The position numbers were made by a program, and so were the translations under genes. 23,247 nt of DNA, taken from a virus. Under the pieces are notes generated by a model. It saw nothing but the letters and a program-made list of their open reading frames with translations, searched no databases and was not told the DNA's origin. The stretch spans positions 1 to 23,247 of the IMG/VR virus record IMGVR_UViG_3300037189_002147. One strand, written 5' to 3'. Positions 19,639-23,247 of the stretch are shown piece by piece (the stretch's first letter is position 1; each line of letters opens with the position of its first letter).

Positions 19639-22155
19639 TCATGCAAAGAAACTATCTAGGTTGGATTTCTTCTCGATATCCCACCGGATAGCTTCTGTAA
19701 TACTAGTTAGTGGTGAGATAAACGTTTTCTCAAACTGCATATCACGGTCAATGTATCGGTCAAGGCCTAACTCAGGAGGCAGTCGACTTGGGAACGTGAT
19801 AACATCAACTCGATGAGGATTAGGTTTCTTAAGATAACAGAACTTAATCTTCTCACCATTGTTGATGGGTTGATATTTATCAGTCAATTTCATCGACTTG
19901 AGCAAGTGATTATAAATCAGTGCGCCCTTCACATGAACAGGTGTTGACTTCTTCCAGATGGTAGCAGCATCACGCCACTTGCCTAGTCCTCGAACACCGC
20001 GAGGAAAGGATATATCTTCAACAGGCAAATTGATGAACGTATCACGGAACTCAGCGACATAGTTCTGCAGATCGATCTCTGTCTTATTCATAATCAACTT
20101 AAGCGCATCGATAATTGCTTTTCGGCAAACCATCGGTGTAGAAGTTCGAATAGCCTCGATGCCTTTCATCTTCAACTTGGGTTCATCATAGGCGACACCT
20201 TCCTCATTATAGACGTTGAGGATATACATCTTCTTGGCTTTCCAGATGCCCTTGTTGGCAATTGACTCGCGCTTCATCACCATCTTCTGAGCATACGCAT
20301 TGACATACTCAGCGAGTTCACCATACTTCTTATCAATGAATGGTTCAAGCGCATCATTGGCAACTTTGTCTAGAAACTTGACGATCTTTTGAATATCAGT
20401 TTCACCGGGCATGCTTTGTTGAACCAAACCATCAAGAGTAAGATATACGGAGTCAGTATCGCAAGCGATAACGTAGTCCTTCTTCTTTGTCTTTAGCAAC
20501 TTGTTCAGATAATCATTCAGTTCACGCTCGATCCACATGGTTGACAACTGACCAGACGAGGTGATACCTTCAGCGAAGTCAAGTTCGAACCAGCGGAAAT
20601 ACTTATTTGCCAAGGCACCATAAGCTGAGTTCAACTGAATCTTCTTTGCCTGTTGCAGGTTGTGGAATCGAGCAGCATCCTTGTCTGCTTGAATTGCCTC
20701 CTTCGAACCCTTAGGCGCTGCTGCTAGAGCCTTCTTCGCCTCAATCATCTGCTTCTTATAGACGACTCGGTCGTCATACATCTTTGACATTAGACGAGGA
20801 AGGAACCCTTGCTTTTCTTTTGAGAACATACACATGTTAGCAGTTACTGCAACATTGTTCTCTTTCATGTAGTCCTTATACTGGTTCAAACTTCCGTTGA
20901 GAACATCCGTAACCGAAAGCGAACCAGGCAACTTACCGCGGAAGGTCTCGGTCGAGATATTATACTGCATGATGATATGGGGATACAGCGAGTTCAAGTC
21001 AAGAGACACAACCCACTTATGTTCACCAACTTGAACGTCCTTAACGTAACCACCCATGATAGAATGGTCAGTAAAGGATTCTTTGAACTGTGGGATAACA
21101 ATGTTTCGGTCAAGTAGATAATTGTGAATGATAACATCCCATGGTCGCACAGTAGCAAAGGTGTCCTGATAGTTAACCTTAGCATCATAGGCGACTGCCA
21201 TGACCAGTTCAATCATCTTCAACTTATCGTCAAGTCGCTCAACCAGTTCAACATCTCGGATGTTATACTCAATATACTTCTGGTAGTTATCACGATACAA
21301 ACCATTCAGACCATCGAACTCAGAATAGTCAAGCTTACGCTCACCTAGTTCGTAGTTAGCAATATGATCAAGTGTATAAGACTCATGGGGAGTAAAAGAA
21401 AACTTGCGGTACAAAGCAAGATAATCAAGAACAGTGATACCTGCTGGAATATACGCTTGCTGCTTTCTGCCGCGCACTTCAATTTGTGTTTCGTTTAGAA
21501 TTCCCCAAGGAGAGAGTTTACGAGCAACCCCGTCACCGAGCACTCGATTAATACGATTGACTAGATAAGGAACGTCAAAGAATTCTACGTTCCAACCAGT
21601 GACAATATCAGGCGAATATGTAGGACCACACCAAAGGTCAATGAATACCTGCAGTAGTGCTGCCTCGTCCTTACAACGATAATACTTGATGTTAGGTTGA
21701 TGTTCTTTATACTCACCACAACCTAGAACAACCTTTTGCCCATCTCGACCAAGTGTGATAGCAGTTACTTCATTCATTGCCGTCTCAATCTCGGGCATCG
21801 AATCTGTGATATCAACTTCAATATCGATAGTAACAACAGAAACAAGAGCAGGATCATACTGGATCTCACCCTTATAACTATCGTAGATGTAGGTATACTG
21901 AAAGTTGTTCAACCCGTAGATGGTAAAGTTATCGACTGCCTCATAACGTTTGTTAAAGTCACGAGCATCATAAATACTATCGAAATCCATCCGACCTACA
22001 GGTTGACCGTCAAGCGTCTTATAGGCGCCTTCGGGGGATGGGACAAACATATAGGGCTTGTAAGGAACTTTGCGCTGGATGCGCTGACCGTTCTCATATC
22101 CACGGAGTAGAATGTCATTGCGGTTTAGTAGAACATTAGTATAGAAAGCAGACAT
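19639..22155 (-). CDS. Family B DNA polymerase (T4 gp43-like)
   Basis: An 838-residue replicative polymerase, slightly shorter than T4 gp43 (898). The 3'-5' exonuclease has TIDIEVD (Asp111, Glu113), GWNVEFFDVPYL (Asp194) and YNIRD (Asp301). The polymerase motifs are SLDLNSLYP (A, Asp386), KKIQLNSAYGALAN (B, 504-517) and ACDTDS (C, Asp566 and Asp568). The last residues (NLDSFFA) look like a short sliding-clamp-binding tail. TGGAG lies 6 nt before the ATG. All catalytic residues are present, so it should be active and proofreading. First gene of the replication operon. Confidence 0.98.
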   Translation of the reverse strand: MSAFYTNVLLNRNDILLRGYENGQRIQRKVPYKPYMFVPSPEGAYKTLDGQPVGRMDFDSIYDARDFNKRYEAVDNFTIYGLNNFQYTYIYDSYKGEIQYDPALVSVVTIDIEVDITDSMPEIETAMNEVTAITLGRDGQKVVLGCGEYKEHQPNIKYYRCKDEAALLQVFIDLWCGPTYSPDIVTGWNVEFFDVPYLVNRINRVLGDGVARKLSPWGILNETQIEVRGRKQQAYIPAGITVLDYLALYRKFSFTPHESYTLDHIANYELGERKLDYSEFDGLNGLYRDNYQKYIEYNIRDVELVERLDDKLKMIELVMAVAYDAKVNYQDTFATVRPWDVIIHNYLLDRNIVIPQFKESFTDHSIMGGYVKDVQVGEHKWVVSLDLNSLYPHIIMQYNISTETFRGKLPGSLSVTDVLNGSLNQYKDYMKENNVAVTANMCMFSKEKQGFLPRLMSKMYDDRVVYKKQMIEAKKALAAAPKGSKEAIQADKDAARFHNLQQAKKIQLNSAYGALANKYFRWFELDFAEGITSSGQLSTMWIERELNDYLNKLLKTKKKDYVIACDTDSVYLTLDGLVQQSMPGETDIQKIVKFLDKVANDALEPFIDKKYGELAEYVNAYAQKMVMKRESIANKGIWKAKKMYILNVYNEEGVAYDEPKLKMKGIEAIRTSTPMVCRKAIIDALKLIMNKTEIDLQNYVAEFRDTFINLPVEDISFPRGVRGLGKWRDAATIWKKSTPVHVKGALIYNHLLKSMKLTDKYQPINNGEKIKFCYLKKPNPHRVDVITFPSRLPPELGLDRYIDRDMQFEKTFISPLTSITEAIRWDIEKKSNLDSFFA

Positions 22156-22181
22156 GTAATCTCCAGAAATATTGCAATGTT

Positions 22182-22189
22182 TATAAATA
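22182..22189 (+). promoter_or_regulatory. T4-type late promoter box for the endolysin (TATAAATA)
   Basis: Exact TATAAATA on the + strand, 41 nt before the endolysin ATG. The same bases form the -10 region of the minus-strand early promoter, so early and late transcription start from one AT box in opposite directions. Confidence 0.85.
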
Positions 22190-22212
22190 GCATAAAATTA
22201 TAAGAATGTCAA
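22184..22212 (-). promoter_or_regulatory. Early promoter of the DNA polymerase operon (TTGACA - 17 - TATTTA)
   Basis: Minus-strand TTGACATT, 17-nt spacer, TATTTA. It lies 28 nt before the polymerase ATG. The -10 box is the complement of part of the late box on the other strand. Confidence 0.75.
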
Positions 22213-22230
22213 CCATAATAGGAAATAATC

Positions 22231-23247
22231 ATGGCAACTAAATTAACTGAGCATTTCAACCTAGAAGAAATGATCGTATCACCAACTGCAAAGAAGTTAG
22301 GTCTATCGAACGTTCCAACAGCAGAACATATCGAAAATATGCGTTACTGTTGCGAGAAGATCCTTGAGCCAGTTCGTGCTCATTTTGGCAAGGCAGTCAC
22401 AATCAATTCATCATATCGAGCTCCCGCAGTAAACAAGGCTGTTGGTGGTTCGAAGACCTCACAACATGTTAACGGGCAGGCTATCGATTTTGAAATTCAA
22501 GGCATCGATAACAAAACTGTTGCCGATTGGGTTGCCGACAATCTAGAGTTTGACCAGGTCATCCTAGAGTTCTATGCTGCCGGTGACAAGAATTCTGGTT
22601 GGGTTCATGCATCAATTAAGAAGGAAGGCGGCAATAGTAAGCAGCGCTTGATTGCTAAGAAGTCTAAAGCAGGTGGAACTCAGTATGTTCCTGTTGCTGA
22701 CTTTGATCCTTCGACAACAAAAGATGCTGGAGCACCTGTGACACAAGCAGTAGGACAGGTTGCTAAGGCTGCTGCACCTAGCACAAATGTTGCGGGTCTT
22801 GGACCGCTTCAAGCACTACAAGCTAAGTGCGGCATTGCTGCAGATGGCAAGTGGGGCGCTGGCACATATAAGGCTGCTAGAGACTACTTCAAACTCACCA
22901 ACAATCAGGCAGCACACTTCTTCGGTCAGTGTGCTCATGAGTCGAATAACTTTAAAGCGTTCTCTGAGAACTTAAACTACTCTGACAAGGGTCTCAATGG
23001 CATCTTTAAAAAGTATTTCCCAACAATCGCTTCGACTGCCGGGTATGCTCGTAAACCAGAAAAGATTGCTAATAAGGTTTATGCCAACCGCATGGGTAAT
23101 GGACCAGAGTCATCGGGGGATGGATATAAATTCCGTGGTCGTGGGCCAATTCAGTTGACTGGCAAGGATAATTATACGGCGTTTGCTGCTGCAATTGGTC
23201 GTCAAGATATTCTGACAAATCCTGATCTTGTTGCAGGTGAGTTGGCA
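22231..23247 (+). CDS. Multidomain endolysin: M15-type peptidase plus GH19-like lysozyme (3' end outside window)
   Basis: The open frame runs 339 codons to the window edge. Residues 1-135 are an M15-type zinc peptidase: SSYRAP (60-65), SQHVNGQAIDFE with His79 and Asp86, and GWVHAS with His126. A Pro/Ala linker (about 150-190) leads to a short peptidoglycan-binding-like segment (LQAKCGIAADGKWGAGTYKA). Residues 225 onward are GH19 chitinase/lysozyme-like: FFGQCAHESNNF with the probable catalytic Glu237, a second Glu246, and FRGRGPIQLTG. So it can cut both the peptide and the glycan of the cell wall at lysis. AGGA lies 8 nt before the ATG. There is no signal peptide, so a holin is expected elsewhere. 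The only rightward gene seen. Confidence 0.93.
   Translation, partial: MATKLTEHFNLEEMIVSPTAKKLGLSNVPTAEHIENMRYCCEKILEPVRAHFGKAVTINSSYRAPAVNKAVGGSKTSQHVNGQAIDFEIQGIDNKTVADWVADNLEFDQVILEFYAAGDKNSGWVHASIKKEGGNSKQRLIAKKSKAGGTQYVPVADFDPSTTKDAGAPVTQAVGQVAKAAAPSTNVAGLGPLQALQAKCGIAADGKWGAGTYKAARDYFKLTNNQAAHFFGQCAHESNNFKAFSENLNYSDKGLNGIFKKYFPTIASTAGYARKPEKIANKVYANRMGNGPESSGDGYKFRGRGPIQLTGKDNYTAFAAAIGRQDILTNPDLVAGELA

Noticed and set aside
1-23247. CRISPR array, insertion sequence, integrase or attachment site
   Set aside because: No regularly spaced direct repeats, no transposase or integrase frames and no terminal inverted repeats were seen.

Overview
The window looks like the genome of a lytic, T4-superfamily tailed phage (myovirus) of a Gram-negative host. 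Three core T4-type replication proteins lie in order on the minus strand: family B DNA polymerase (gp43-like), UvsX recombinase and a DnaB-type helicase (gp41-like). Exact or one-off copies of the T4 late promoter box TATAAATA sit before a putative virion-gene block, before an endolysin and before a putative small RNA. The Gram-negative host is inferred from a phage gene with a signal peptide and the look of an outer-membrane beta-barrel. I cannot name the host or genus. Genes are packed tightly, with many TAATG and ATGA stop/start overlaps, and all but the last gene are on the minus strand.

Layout, in + coordinates. (1) 1-7369 is a late block read leftwards from late-type promoters at 7362 and 3693. 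It holds a conserved protein of unknown function, a KxDG nucleotidyltransferase-like protein, an FkbM-type methyltransferase, a probable structural protein, a large protein with an N-terminal HxGH-type nucleotidyltransferase domain, a DUF6321-like basic protein, a Dps-like ferritin, and two accessory proteins, one with an EF-hand loop and cut by the window edge. Two of these proteins start with ten residues that resemble the T4 capsid-targeting sequence. (2) 7376-10589 is an early operon: three small proteins, RtcB RNA ligase, a tiny membrane peptide, an SGNH hydrolase, a conserved phage protein, tRNA-Pro and tRNA-Trp, closed by a terminator. (3) 10608-11457 is a self-contained cassette: promoter, structured leader of about 190 nt, secreted beta-barrel protein, terminator. 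(4) 11443-16400 is a string of small early genes, including a MazG-like pyrophosphohydrolase, an LSm-like protein and a dCMP-deaminase-like enzyme, served by repeated near-identical promoters. (5) 16436-16587 holds a probable structured small RNA with its own late promoter and terminator. (6) 16595-22212 is the replication and recombination operon. (7) 22182-23247 is a divergent late gene for a multidomain endolysin, cut by the right edge.

How it works together (inference): sigma70-like promoters (TTGACA, 16-17 nt, TATAAT-like or TA[A/C]TGT) fire early for replication, nucleotide metabolism, RNA repair and host-takeover genes. T4-type late transcription then turns on the virion block, the lysin and the small RNA. 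The points most worth following up are the late-promoter small RNA, the beta-barrel cassette with its structured leader, the capsid-targeting-like N termini, the tRNA-Trp with a bulged acceptor stem, and the early and late promoters that share one AT box on opposite strands at 22182-22189.
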